From assembly GCF_014204415.1 (NCBI RefSeq), contig NZ_JACHLE010000005.1:1145-65144 (forward strand): a stretch of 64,000 nt of DNA, written 5' to 3'. The notes beneath the pieces are model-generated. The model saw only the letters and a program-made list of their open reading frames with translations. It had not been told where the DNA came from and did not search any database. Below are positions 28,449 through 38,175 of this stretch, piece after piece (position 1 is the stretch's first letter; every line of letters starts with the position of its first letter). The position numbers and the translations under genes are program-made. The stretch is from Chryseobacterium defluvii (lineage in GTDB: Bacteria > Bacteroidota > Bacteroidia > Flavobacteriales > Weeksellaceae).

Positions 28449-28523
28449 TGGAGAAAGCTTCTCCTGTTATAGTCTGTTTTATGAAATTATAATATAGGTC
28501 TATTAACATATCTGAAATATACT

Positions 28524-30107
28524 CTATGATAAATGCCTGTCCTTTTTAAGGTTTTCAATAAAATAAGAGGGATTAAGGCCCGTTACTTTTTTAAACTCCA
28601 AAGTGAATGCAACCCTGGAAGAAAACCCGCATTCTTCAGCCAAATAGCTTATCTTATATTCCAGGTATTTAGGTTCTTTATAGAGGAGCTGTAATATGTA
28701 GTTTATCCTTAAATCATTAATGTACTGACTGAAAGTTTTTCCTCTATACTGTTTTAAAATTTCTGAAAGATATTTGGAATTGGTATTCAGATGGTTTGCT
28801 AAATAGGCGAAATTAACTTCCTGTCTGATAAATTTATTAGATTTTTCAAATTTTTCTAATTTGGATAATAAAGATGTAATGGTTTCTTCCGAGATATTGA
28901 CTGTTTTGGATACAAGGCTTTTATCTACAGATTGGCTATTTATTTTACCGTCATCGGTGCTCTCTTTTTCCAGTTTTTTGATTTGGGCTTCATATTTCTT
29001 CTTTAATAGTCTATTCTTTTTCAGCCAATACAGCCAAATTATGATCCCTGAAACCGACAACGCAGCCAAGGCTAAGGTTATTATTCCGGCCTTTTGTTTC
29101 TTATTCTCTTTTTTTGCCGTAGAAATTACATTTTGAAACCGCTTTTCAACAGTTTTTTCAGATTCTGCATTAATGGTATCACTTAAGCCGGAATACAATT
29201 TTGTATACCGGACTGTTAAAGCCTGGTCATTTAATTCCTCATAAGAATTAGCTAGGACCATATAGGCTGTTAAACGAGCCATAAGGCTTTTTTTGGATTT
29301 TTCTATTTCCAGAGTCTCTGTAGCGAATTGTATTGCCTGCTTATAATCACCCTTTTCCAAATAAAATCTCCCTACGGAACCTAATACCGATAAATCTGAG
29401 AGACTAAAAATATCAGGATGACTTTTTCTGTATGTAAGGGCTTTTAAATAATATGGCTCAGCCAGATCCAGCCTCTGCGGTTGATGAATACCTGTATAAA
29501 AATTCCCGATATTCATATTCCCAAATATCATCATATCAATCTTTTTGTCTTCCATATTTGAGATCATTTCGGCCTCACTAAGGCTTTTTTTCATATAATA
29601 AATAACCGAGTCCTGCTGCAGGGGTTTTTCAAAATAACTGGAAAGGTTTTGGTAAACGGTGGCCCTCTGAACATGCATAAAATCTTTATTCTCAATTTTA
29701 TTTGCATATTCTAAAGATTTTAACGTAGTATTTTTAGCTTCTTTGGTAAAACCTAACTTTTTATAAACAATCCCACGGCTGGTATAAATCATAGAAAGAT
29801 CTCTGGGCTTATTTAAGGTTTTGGCAATAGTTTCTGCTTCAATACTAACATCTAACGCCTCCTGAAGCTCGCCCCGATCAGTATGGTAGCCTGATAATAT
29901 TCTTTTCCCTCTGAGTATTCCCTCTTTGTATCCAGATTTTTCTGACGCCTTTGTGAGCTTTTTTATCAATTCAAAATTTTGATCATTAAAACCCTGCCCG
30001 ATCAGCTGGTCGTATTGTTTTTTTATTTCCTGTTCCGTACTATTTGAGGATTGCCCCGGAAAGAGCTGTAAAATGAAAAGTAAAAAACAATAAAAAATCC
30101 TGTTCAT
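28524..30107 (-). CDS. Membrane-bound TPR/AraC-family regulator
   Basis: About 527 residues from the ATG at 30107; the open frame extends to a TTG at 30158, but the ATG gives a clean signal peptide (MNRIFYCFLLFILQLFPGQ). Residues about 25-330 are TPR-like helical repeats. One membrane helix lies near 345-365 (IITLALAALSVSGIIIWLY), followed by a lysine-rich linker. An AraC-type helix-turn-helix pair forms the C-terminus (YISYLAEECGFSS ... KVTGLNPSYF). Such proteins in Bacteroidota sense an envelope signal and act on DNA from the membrane. It is divergent from the adhesin cluster starting at 30600, a likely target, and lies upstream of toxin operon B on the same strand. Confidence 0.85.
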   Translation of the reverse strand: MNRIFYCFLLFILQLFPGQSSNSTEQEIKKQYDQLIGQGFNDQNFELIKKLTKASEKSGYKEGILRGKRILSGYHTDRGELQEALDVSIEAETIAKTLNKPRDLSMIYTSRGIVYKKLGFTKEAKNTTLKSLEYANKIENKDFMHVQRATVYQNLSSYFEKPLQQDSVIYYMKKSLSEAEMISNMEDKKIDMMIFGNMNIGNFYTGIHQPQRLDLAEPYYLKALTYRKSHPDIFSLSDLSVLGSVGRFYLEKGDYKQAIQFATETLEIEKSKKSLMARLTAYMVLANSYEELNDQALTVRYTKLYSGLSDTINAESEKTVEKRFQNVISTAKKENKKQKAGIITLALAALSVSGIIIWLYWLKKNRLLKKKYEAQIKKLEKESTDDGKINSQSVDKSLVSKTVNISEETITSLLSKLEKFEKSNKFIRQEVNFAYLANHLNTNSKYLSEILKQYRGKTFSQYINDLRINYILQLLYKEPKYLEYKISYLAEECGFSSRVAFTLEFKKVTGLNPSYFIENLKKDRHLS

Positions 30108-30223
30108 AATTGTTAATTTTTTAGAAAAACTTAAGTTGAAAAATATCTTAAAAGTCAATTTTTTATTCCCAATAGCATCTTGGGCGATCGGTAAGCAACG
30201 GTAAAAGCTCTGAAGTGCTAATA

Positions 30224-30285
30224 TAGCAATTGTTATTCAGAATTCTGGAATTATATTGTTAAAAATTCCAGAATTATTATTGCTA
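30224..30285. promoter_or_regulatory. Long inverted repeat between divergent genes
   Basis: Inner perfect arms AATTCTGGAATT (30241-30252) and AATTCCAGAATT (30264-30275); outer arms TAGCAAT (30224-30230) and ATTGCTA (30279-30285). It lies about 120 bases before the AraC-type gene and 315 before the plus-strand gene, with no U run on either side. Because the flanking genes diverge, an operator or leader structure is more likely than a terminator. The rest of 30108-30599 is AT-rich with nothing else recognised. Confidence 0.6.
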
Positions 30286-30599
30286 AAATTAATAGTTAAT
30301 GTACTGTAAAAAACAACAATAAAAACTGATTATCAACACTTTAAAAATAAAATTTTCACTTTACAAAGCATCTATTTCCTGAACCTCCGACAATTAAAAT
30401 AATAAGGTACAAATAGTGATTTATTTTACAGAAATGAGATCACTCTTCTCTTTTGCTCCTAAATATTTACTTGTAAAATTGCCCAGTAAGAAACTAGTTT
30501 TTTATGTGCATGTTAATTATAGTATCCATAATTCAGCATATCTATAATTGAGAATAAACACTGTCAAATAATTTACTAAATATTTACTTCAACACACAA

Positions 30600-31145
30600 A
30601 TGATGAAAAAAAATACAGACGATACCAAAGTCTTACCCGGGGATTTCAGGGTAAGGTTTTTGTGCATTCTTATATTTTTTATTTCACATTCAGTTTTTGC
30701 ATCCGGTGATACAATCCGGGATTCTCCCTATATATATGTTACAGAAGGCACTGTAGTTTTTAACAGTAAAGATATATATACTTCAGGGAAGCAAACGCAA
30801 ACTGCTCAGAAAAAGAAGAAATTTGCGACATCATGCAAAAAAATCGTCAATAAAAAGGAGATAAAAAAGCAGAACAATTTACATCAAACCAAAATATACG
30901 CTAGTAAAACACAATTCCACTCTACTCCTTTTAAATCGTCATCATTCTTTCTTTCAGGTCATGATAAAAGCACAGCCATACCAGTCAATCAACAAAATGA
31001 TGCAACAGGAACCCCGGCAAGTGCTTTATATATTTTAACATTCCCCTGCTTATCTGTTTCAGTAAGGGAATATAAATATTTTATTTTAAAAAACACTTCT
31101 GCCAGCACCATCTGCATCCGCCCTCCCCCAGTCTTACTTACATGA
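30600..31145 (+). CDS. Secreted hypothetical protein ahead of adhesin
   Basis: A 181-residue protein of no family I recognise. After a basic N-terminus there is a hydrophobic segment, FLCILIFFISHSVFA (about 20-34), probably a signal peptide. Then comes YIYVTEGTVVFNSKDIY and a lysine-rich region (about 68-95, many KK pairs). The C-terminus is rich in Ser, Pro and Cys and ends in RPPPVLLT. It opens the plus-strand surface-protein cluster, 107 bases before the giant adhesin gene. The ATGATG start is the first in the frame. Confidence 0.6.
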   Translation: MMKKNTDDTKVLPGDFRVRFLCILIFFISHSVFASGDTIRDSPYIYVTEGTVVFNSKDIYTSGKQTQTAQKKKKFATSCKKIVNKKEIKKQNNLHQTKIYASKTQFHSTPFKSSSFFLSGHDKSTAIPVNQQNDATGTPASALYILTFPCLSVSVREYKYFILKNTSASTICIRPPPVLLT

Positions 31146-31251
31146 TTATCAATTTACAAACAATGGATTAGTTCTTTAATAAGGATGAAATTTAAATATA
31201 ATTCAGGAGATAGAATCTCCCCTGAACTATATAATATAAAATAAAAATTAT

Positions 31252-34200
31252 ATGATACTAAAAAAATATATTGTCCAAAAGCATATAATGCTTAAGCTCT
31301 ATTTTATCATTATTATAATGATAATTTTTGGATTATTTGAGAGAACAAAAGCTCAAACAATCCTGACAGAGAATTTTAACTATGCTTCGGGTACACTTTT
31401 AACAAATGCAAATTGGATATCACATGCTTCGGGTACACCAACCATAGCTACAAGTGATGGAAATCTTGCTTATCCGGGAAGCATCGGAAATAATATGGGA
31501 AATAAAACCTCTCTTACAAGCAGCGGTCAGGATGTACGCAGATCTTTTACGGCTGCATCTTTAAATGCTGCGAATCCAGCTGTATATTCTTCCCTGATTG
31601 TTAATGTTTCAGCTGCCCAGACTACAGGAGATTTCTTTTATGCATTAGGAAATTCCACAACTGTACAAAATGCACGTATTTATATACGTTCTAATGGCGC
31701 CGGATTTAGTTTCGGGGTTGGGAAAACGGCTGCAACAGCAGACTATGAAACGACTGTTAGACCATTTGATACTAACACCATGCTTGTGCTGAAATACGAA
31801 TTTGTAACCGGTACAAACAATGACCAGGTAAAACTGTATGTAAACCCTACATTGTCTGCTGAACCGGTAACACCGGATATAGTGACTTCACCTGCAATTG
31901 CAGATGTAACCTCATTATCAGTAGTTTATCTTTTCCAGGGGACAGCTGAAAACGCCCCTACATTAGAAGTTGACTCCATTAACATTGGAAGAACCTGGGA
32001 AAGTGTAACCTCCGCAGTATTTGATTATGGTGATGCTCCTGTTTCGTATGAAAATACAAAAGACGGAGTACTTGCCCCGGCAGTACATCTGCCTGTTGCG
32101 GGAATATCATTAGGAACCATAAACCCGGATACCGAGCTTTCTCCAAACAGCGTAGGTGCCGGAGCAGATAACAATGGTTCTAACGGAGACGGAGGTGATG
32201 AAGATGCCATAGAGGGCTCAGCAATACAGATAAAAAAAGGAGTGCCATTTACGCTCAATCTTACAGTAACAAAACCTACAGGAACTCATTATCTGTATGG
32301 ATGGATCGATTTCAACGGTGACGGGAAATTCCAAGTTGGGGAATTGACAACCAGTACTTTAAGTATAACAGGCACAGCATCTGCCCGAACACTTACATGG
32401 TCGGCAGCTCAAACCTCAACCATAACATCCGGAGCGGACAAGCTCTACATGAGAATCAGGCTTTCCGACAGGCAATTAGAAGATTTTACTACTGCGGCAT
32501 CGGGGGGAGCATTGATAGACGAGAGAAGTATTGGTAATGGGGCAATCAGTGCGATTAATGCCAATGACCATAGTACAATTGCCGGTGGAGAGGTTGAGGA
32601 TTATCAGATAGAAGTTAACAATACTTTTGATTACGGAGATGTACCTGTTTCATATGAAAATAATAAGGACGGAGTATTTACTCCGGCAATGCATCTGCCT
32701 GTCGCGGGAATATCATTAGGAACCATAAACCCGGATACCGAACTTTCTCCAAACAGTGTAGGTGCCGGAGCAGATAATAATGGTTCTAACGGAGACGGAA
32801 GCGATGAAGATGCCATAGATGGCTCAGCAATACAGATAAGAAAGGGAGTGCCATTTACACTCAATCTTACAGTAACAAAACCTACAGGAACTCATTATCT
32901 GTATGGATGGATCGATTTCAACGGTGACGGGAAATTCCAAGTTGGGGAATTGACGACCAGTACTTTAAGTATAACAGGTACAGCATCTGCCCGAACACTT
33001 ACATGGTCGGCAGCTCAAACCTCAACTATCACATCCGGAGCAGACAAACTCTATATGAGAATCAGGCTTTCTGACAGGCAATTAGAAGATTTTACTACTG
33101 CGGCATCGGGTGGAGCATTGATGGACGAGAGAAGTATCGGTAATGGGGCAACCAGCACGGCTAATGCCAATGATCATAGTACAATTGCCGGAGGAGAGGT
33201 TGAGGATTATCAGATTGAAGTTACTAATACCTTTGATTACGGAGATGTACCTGTTTCATTTGAAAATAATAAAGACGGTAATCCTTTGCCGGCATTACAT
33301 GCTCCACTTGAAGGGTTTACCATTGGAAGTTTGCTGGACATTGAACCAGCTCCGGCTTCAGTAGCCTCACCTAATGAAAACAATGTATCAGGAGATAACA
33401 CTATCGGAGACGCAGATGAGGACGGCCTTGAAGTACTTCTGAGTGTCAGCAGAGGAACTACGTACAGTATTACCGTTCCTGTGAATGTTCCAAGCACATT
33501 AACCGGAAATAAATATTTATACGGTTGGCTGGATCTGAACGGAGACGGTCGCTTCCAGCTTGGAGAACTATCTACATCTACTATACCATTTACGACTACC
33601 GGAAATACAACCAGAACCCTCAGCTGGAGTACCGCTCAGATAAATTCAATTCCGGACGGAACAACTAATATTTATTTAAGATTAAGGTTGTCTAATATTG
33701 AGTTAAATGATTTTACTACTGCTGCATCCGGAGGAGCCTTGATAGATGAAAGAAGTATCGGTAACGGTGCCGTAAGTGCTACTAATGCAGCAAACGCAGC
33801 CGTAACTCCTTTCGGAGAGGTAGAAGACTATCAGCTTTCTGTGGATCTGTACGATTTCGGAGATGTTCCGGTTTCTTATGAACAACCTTCTGGAACATTC
33901 CGTCCGGCACGCCAGATGGAAAGCACTACTTTATTTCTTGGCTCACGTCCTGATGTAGAAGACAATGCTCAAAGTGTTGCAGACAACGCCGATAATAACG
34001 GTACCAATGGAGACGGAACCGATGAAGACGGAATAGATCCTGTTGCCAATCCCATTACTGTAGGATCCGCTTATTCTTTACCGGTAAATGTGACTAATAC
34101 ATCTGGTGCTGCAAGAGTGCTGCATGGTTGGATAGACATCAATAACAATGGGGTATTCGAAACGGGAGAACGTGCGCAGGCTAACGTACCCAATAATACG

Positions 34201-37200
34201 AACGGATCGGTTACATTAACATGGACAGCCCTTAATATTTCAAATATTACAACCCCTAATGTATATTTGCGCCTGAGAGTTTCTTCAGGAACTTTAGCGG
34301 ATAATACTTCTACAGCAGGTTATGATGAACGTGCCATTGCGGACGGATACTCCAACGGACAATACGGGGTGCCTAATATAGGAGAAATAGAAGATTACAG
34401 GATAGCGGTTAATCCAGGGTTTGATTTCGGGGATGCTCCGGTAAGCTATGAAGAAAATGATACTGATATTTCGGTTCCTGCAAGACATAGAACCGATTCT
34501 TCACTCTATCTGGGAAGTACTTTTGATAGTGAAATGAGCAACCAGCCGGTAGTGGCAGGAACAGACAACAATGGCTCCAATGGAGATGGTGCAGATGAAG
34601 ATGGAATAACAACATTCCCACTTCCTGAGCTCAACCAAAACACAACATCTTACAGTGTCGATGTCAATGTATATAAAACAGTCAATGGAACTGCAACATT
34701 ACATGGATGGATTGATATGGATGGAGACGGGCATTTTTCACTTTATGAATACACGTCTGCCACAGTTACAGGAACGTCTGGTGCACAGACTGTTACTCTT
34801 ACATGGAATGACCCCTTCTTTGTCAGCACAGGATCTACTACTACGTACATGAGACTCAGGCTAACAACGGCGTCCCTTACAGATAATGCTTCTACATACG
34901 GAGTGGATGAACGCTCCATAGGAGATGGTCTAAGCACAGGGTTGAACGGATCTGTTGATACAAATGGGGAAGTAGAAGATTATGCTTTACCTATTGTTCC
35001 TTACCTTGATTCTGATGGAGATGGGATACCTGACTATTTGGATTTGGATGACGACAATGATGGTATTCCGGATTGTATTGAAAATGGTGTCTCTGATGAT
35101 CCTCAATCTTTGTTTAACCTAAATTACCATGCTAACGTTCCCTCTACCAATATTGCAGGAGGACCCGCTTATCAAATTCAAATTACACCTAATGGAATGA
35201 CTAGAAGAGGTACTGCATGGACTTATGGACAAATAGATTTTACGCAAAGTTTTACATTTCCTATAAAAATGTATTTTGGAAATAACCCTGGTGGAGCAGA
35301 CGGTATGACTGTTGTATTTCACAATTCTCCTGACGGGTATAATGCAGTAGGTAGTTTTGGAAATGGTTTAGGTGCTGCAGGAATTCAAAATTCAATTGTT
35401 TTGAGATTGGATACTTACGCAAATATGGATCAAGGAGATCCTGGATATAATTATGCACGTTTAACAAGCTCAGTTGGAGGACTAACTTCTGCTGCTCCAA
35501 TCCCAAATGCGGAAAATGGTGCTTGGCATGAGGTAGTAACATATTGGTCAGCTCCTACTAAAACATTAACTTTTACTTATGATGGAAATCAGGTAGCCAG
35601 TTATACTTTCCCCGCTTCCGGACCTAGATCTATACAAAGTATATTAGGTGGAGGGACGAAGGCTTATTTTGGATTTACGGGTTCCACAGGAGAGGCTTAC
35701 AATGATCAAAGAATAGGGTTTGATGATCCCTGCTCTATTCCTATTTCTATTGATACGGATGGAGATGGTATTCCTGACCATTTGGATTTGGACTCTGATG
35801 GAGATGGCTGCCCGGATGCAATAGAAGGTGATGAAAATGTAGAGCAACCACACTTAAATCCGGATGGCAGCATTAATACTGGTGCCCATGGAGGAATTGA
35901 TGCAAACGGTGTCCCAAATATTGTAAACACAGGAGGTATAGCGGATATAGGCAGCGATACAGGACAAGGAGTGGGAAGTTCAAAAAACGCAGCAATTAAC
36001 GCTTGTGAAGTAGTAGAATGTCCTCCGGGAATGTTTTTAGCTCAGGGTACGAACACTCAGCTTATGAACATTGACACTTCTGACAATCCGTTGGAATATC
36101 CTACAGTTGGTAGTGCTTCCGGCATTCAGTATAATGCAATAGGTGCTAATCCTATTGACGGGAAAATTTATGGTATAGTTTCCAATACAAACCAGCTGAT
36201 TCAAATTGATGAAACTAACGGAACCTATATCACTTTAGGAGCAATTACAGGATTACCAACCTCCACAGCCTTTAATTCCGGGGAAATTGACAATTTGGGG
36301 AATTTTTATGTTACTGCGGTTGGACCTACATCAACGATGTACAAGATAGATATTCCAACAATGACGGCAACCACCAGACCTCTTACAGGCTCAGTTCCGA
36401 TTGACCCGTCAGATCTGGCATATAACACAAACACCGGACTTCTTTACGGAGTAAATGGTGGTGGAAGATTAATTTCCATAAATCCGAACACGGGTCTCGT
36501 AACTTTAATCGGAGATCCGGGAGTCGGGGCACCATTTGGAGCTATGTTTGGGTCCAGTACAGGAGATGTATTTGGTATGAGTAATGCAGGAGGTTTTTAT
36601 CAGTTCAACCTACAAACTGGTGAAAGAGTATTGATCTCCGCCTCACCTACTTCCACTAACAATGACGGTGCACATTGTGTCAATCAGCCTATACTATTTG
36701 ATGCTGATCTTAGCATAACCAAAACAGACGGTATCGATCTTGTTGTTCCGGGTACTACCACAACCTATACGATAGTTGTAGAAAACAACGGACCGTTCGG
36801 AGTACTGAACGCATCGGTTACTGATACCGTACCAGCCGGAATTCCTGCTTCCAATGTTTCTTACACAGCAGTAGCTTCTGCAGGAAGCTTTACCGATGTT
36901 ACAGGAACACAGACTGGAGATATTAACGATCTGGTTTCACTTCCTTCAGGCGGAATAGTAACTTATACGGTTACAGTAGATATTCTTGCTGATTTTACAG
37001 GAAATCTGGTAAATACCGCTATCGTAGCACCTCCTGCGAATATAAATGATCCTGATACGGATAATAACACTGCTACAGACACAAATACATATAGCAGCTT
37101 GTGTTATAAGCCCGGAGTCATTACAGGAGGAGCAGTTTTGGATAGTAAAGTAGGAATCACATCTCTGGGAAGAGCCGGAGCAGACGATCCTGACAACTGG

Positions 37201-37455
37201 CCAATGGTTCGCAAAGGAGGATGGATTGTTATGGAAGCTAAAACGAAAGGGTTTGTCGTAAACAGGGTGGCATTCTCAGACGCAGATAATAATCCTGCAA
37301 CTCCTGATGTTCCTGTTGGAATAGATCCGACCAGTTTTATTGAGGGAATGATGGTGTATGATACGGTAAACCAATGCTTAAAGATGTATACTTCCACCGA
37401 TGGCGGAACTACATTTGGATGGTACTGTATTTCCACTCAGACGTGTCCTGATTAA
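31252..37455 (+). CDS. Giant GEVED/lectin/DUF11 surface adhesin
   Basis: A 2067-residue secreted protein; the signal peptide ends near RTKAQ (residue 35), and an internal Met13 is an alternative start. Order: LamG-like sandwich 36-255; five GEVED domains starting near 257, 459, 661, 864 and 1058, each opening (F/Y)D(Y/F)GD(A/V)PVS(Y/F)E and closing GE(V/I)EDY; calcium-binding DxDGDGIPD motifs near 1253; an L-type lectin-like domain about 1290-1495; more DTDGDGIPD motifs near 1500; a propeller-like region about 1590-1810; a DUF11 domain about 1815-1945; and a C-terminal module with GMMVYDTVN. There is no T9SS sorting domain, which is unusual for such a protein. The role is probably attachment to glycans or surfaces. 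The C-terminal module recurs in the next gene, so the two may assemble together. Confidence 0.88.
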   Translation: MILKKYIVQKHIMLKLYFIIIIMIIFGLFERTKAQTILTENFNYASGTLLTNANWISHASGTPTIATSDGNLAYPGSIGNNMGNKTSLTSSGQDVRRSFTAASLNAANPAVYSSLIVNVSAAQTTGDFFYALGNSTTVQNARIYIRSNGAGFSFGVGKTAATADYETTVRPFDTNTMLVLKYEFVTGTNNDQVKLYVNPTLSAEPVTPDIVTSPAIADVTSLSVVYLFQGTAENAPTLEVDSINIGRTWESVTSAVFDYGDAPVSYENTKDGVLAPAVHLPVAGISLGTINPDTELSPNSVGAGADNNGSNGDGGDEDAIEGSAIQIKKGVPFTLNLTVTKPTGTHYLYGWIDFNGDGKFQVGELTTSTLSITGTASARTLTWSAAQTSTITSGADKLYMRIRLSDRQLEDFTTAASGGALIDERSIGNGAISAINANDHSTIAGGEVEDYQIEVNNTFDYGDVPVSYENNKDGVFTPAMHLPVAGISLGTINPDTELSPNSVGAGADNNGSNGDGSDEDAIDGSAIQIRKGVPFTLNLTVTKPTGTHYLYGWIDFNGDGKFQVGELTTSTLSITGTASARTLTWSAAQTSTITSGADKLYMRIRLSDRQLEDFTTAASGGALMDERSIGNGATSTANANDHSTIAGGEVEDYQIEVTNTFDYGDVPVSFENNKDGNPLPALHAPLEGFTIGSLLDIEPAPASVASPNENNVSGDNTIGDADEDGLEVLLSVSRGTTYSITVPVNVPSTLTGNKYLYGWLDLNGDGRFQLGELSTSTIPFTTTGNTTRTLSWSTAQINSIPDGTTNIYLRLRLSNIELNDFTTAASGGALIDERSIGNGAVSATNAANAAVTPFGEVEDYQLSVDLYDFGDVPVSYEQPSGTFRPARQMESTTLFLGSRPDVEDNAQSVADNADNNGTNGDGTDEDGIDPVANPITVGSAYSLPVNVTNTSGAARVLHGWIDINNNGVFETGERAQANVPNNTNGSVTLTWTALNISNITTPNVYLRLRVSSGTLADNTSTAGYDERAIADGYSNGQYGVPNIGEIEDYRIAVNPGFDFGDAPVSYEENDTDISVPARHRTDSSLYLGSTFDSEMSNQPVVAGTDNNGSNGDGADEDGITTFPLPELNQNTTSYSVDVNVYKTVNGTATLHGWIDMDGDGHFSLYEYTSATVTGTSGAQTVTLTWNDPFFVSTGSTTTYMRLRLTTASLTDNASTYGVDERSIGDGLSTGLNGSVDTNGEVEDYALPIVPYLDSDGDGIPDYLDLDDDNDGIPDCIENGVSDDPQSLFNLNYHANVPSTNIAGGPAYQIQITPNGMTRRGTAWTYGQIDFTQSFTFPIKMYFGNNPGGADGMTVVFHNSPDGYNAVGSFGNGLGAAGIQNSIVLRLDTYANMDQGDPGYNYARLTSSVGGLTSAAPIPNAENGAWHEVVTYWSAPTKTLTFTYDGNQVASYTFPASGPRSIQSILGGGTKAYFGFTGSTGEAYNDQRIGFDDPCSIPISIDTDGDGIPDHLDLDSDGDGCPDAIEGDENVEQPHLNPDGSINTGAHGGIDANGVPNIVNTGGIADIGSDTGQGVGSSKNAAINACEVVECPPGMFLAQGTNTQLMNIDTSDNPLEYPTVGSASGIQYNAIGANPIDGKIYGIVSNTNQLIQIDETNGTYITLGAITGLPTSTAFNSGEIDNLGNFYVTAVGPTSTMYKIDIPTMTATTRPLTGSVPIDPSDLAYNTNTGLLYGVNGGGRLISINPNTGLVTLIGDPGVGAPFGAMFGSSTGDVFGMSNAGGFYQFNLQTGERVLISASPTSTNNDGAHCVNQPILFDADLSITKTDGIDLVVPGTTTTYTIVVENNGPFGVLNASVTDTVPAGIPASNVSYTAVASAGSFTDVTGTQTGDINDLVSLPSGGIVTYTVTVDILADFTGNLVNTAIVAPPANINDPDTDNNTATDTNTYSSLCYKPGVITGGAVLDSKVGITSLGRAGADDPDNWPMVRKGGWIVMEAKTKGFVVNRVAFSDADNNPATPDVPVGIDPTSFIEGMMVYDTVNQCLKMYTSTDGGTTFGWYCISTQTCPD
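32020..33231 (+). repeat. Tandem 606-bp repeat inside the adhesin gene
   Basis: GEVED units 1 (32020-32625) and 2 (32626-33231) have the same 606-bp length and are nearly identical for most of it; differences cluster at the ends. The third unit, from 33232, is much more diverged. This indicates a recent duplication or conversion and a site prone to length change. Confidence 0.9.
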
Positions 37456-37471
37456 CCAAAATGATGTATAA

Positions 37472-37505
37472 GCAATAGCAACAGGAACTCTCCTGTTGCT
37501 ATTGC
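37472..37505 (+). terminator. Strong hairpin after the adhesin gene
   Basis: Perfect 15-bp stem, GCAATAGCAACAGGA against TCCTGTTGCTATTGC, with a 4-base loop, between the adhesin gene and the next gene 20 bases on. It lacks a following U run, so it may attenuate or protect the message rather than terminate fully. Confidence 0.6.
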
Positions 37506-37525
37506 CTAACTAAAATATATTTACA

Positions 37526-38044
37526 ATGAAGAAAATAATAGTAATTACAATGCTTCTGTTTATTGCACCAACTTTAAAATCCCAAGTTGCAATAGGCAAG
37601 CAAAATGTTACCAATACATCAGTATCTTTAGAGTTTGCTGATACAGAGAACAGGGGTATAATCCTGCCTTATATTGAGGATAAAAGCAGTATTACGGAAA
37701 ACGGAACAATCATTTACGATGTATCGGATTATAAGATAAAATATCTTAAAAACAATGCCTGGTTTGACCTTAGCATAGACAATACCGGGGCTGCCGACCT
37801 ATCACCACAGGTTTCAAAAGCGGAATTACCCGGGGCTAAGACTACAATAGGCAACGATGCCGCAGCAGATACTACTCCCGGGATACTGGTTCTTGCAGAT
37901 AATAATAAGGCAATGATACTTCCTAAAGTAGCTGAGCCTCACCTTAATATTATCGATCCGAGCGCCGGAATGATGGTGTATGATACCGTTAACAGACAGC
38001 TTGCGGTCTATAATGGTACAGTCTGGTCTTTCTGGAAGCCATAA
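37526..38044 (+). CDS. Secreted protein with adhesin-type C-terminal module
   Basis: A 172-residue protein with a signal peptide ending near TLKSQ (residue 20). Two similar halves are visible: VSLEFADTENRGIILPYI ... IIYDVSDYKIKYLKNNAWF and GILVLADNNKAMILPKV ... GMMVYDTVNRQLAVYNGTVW. The second half matches the end of the upstream adhesin (GMMVYDTVNQCLKMYT). This type of module is common at the ends of secreted Chryseobacterium proteins of unknown role. It follows the adhesin after a strong hairpin and is probably in the same unit. Function is not known; a structural partner of the adhesin is an inference. Confidence 0.65.
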   Translation: MKKIIVITMLLFIAPTLKSQVAIGKQNVTNTSVSLEFADTENRGIILPYIEDKSSITENGTIIYDVSDYKIKYLKNNAWFDLSIDNTGAADLSPQVSKAELPGAKTTIGNDAAADTTPGILVLADNNKAMILPKVAEPHLNIIDPSAGMMVYDTVNRQLAVYNGTVWSFWKP

Positions 38045-38053
38045 TTTATTTTT

Positions 38054-38091
38054 TCATATGGCATGAACAATAACCTGTTTGTGCCATATGA
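38054..38091 (+). terminator. Hairpin between two surface-protein genes
   Basis: Stem TCATATGGCA (38054-38063) against TGCCATATGA (38082-38091), loop of 18 bases, 10 bases after the stop of the preceding gene. There is no clear U run. Confidence 0.5.
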
Positions 38092-38175
38092 TATTATCAG
38101 GTCTTATTAAAAGATCCGGAATAATAAGCTAAGCTGTATGATTCTAAAAACACAAATTATTACAACAAAAAACTT

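Noticed and set aside
28524-30158. Longer start of the TPR/AraC gene at a TTG (30158)
   Set aside because: The ATG at 30107 gives a direct signal peptide; the extra 17 residues look non-coding.
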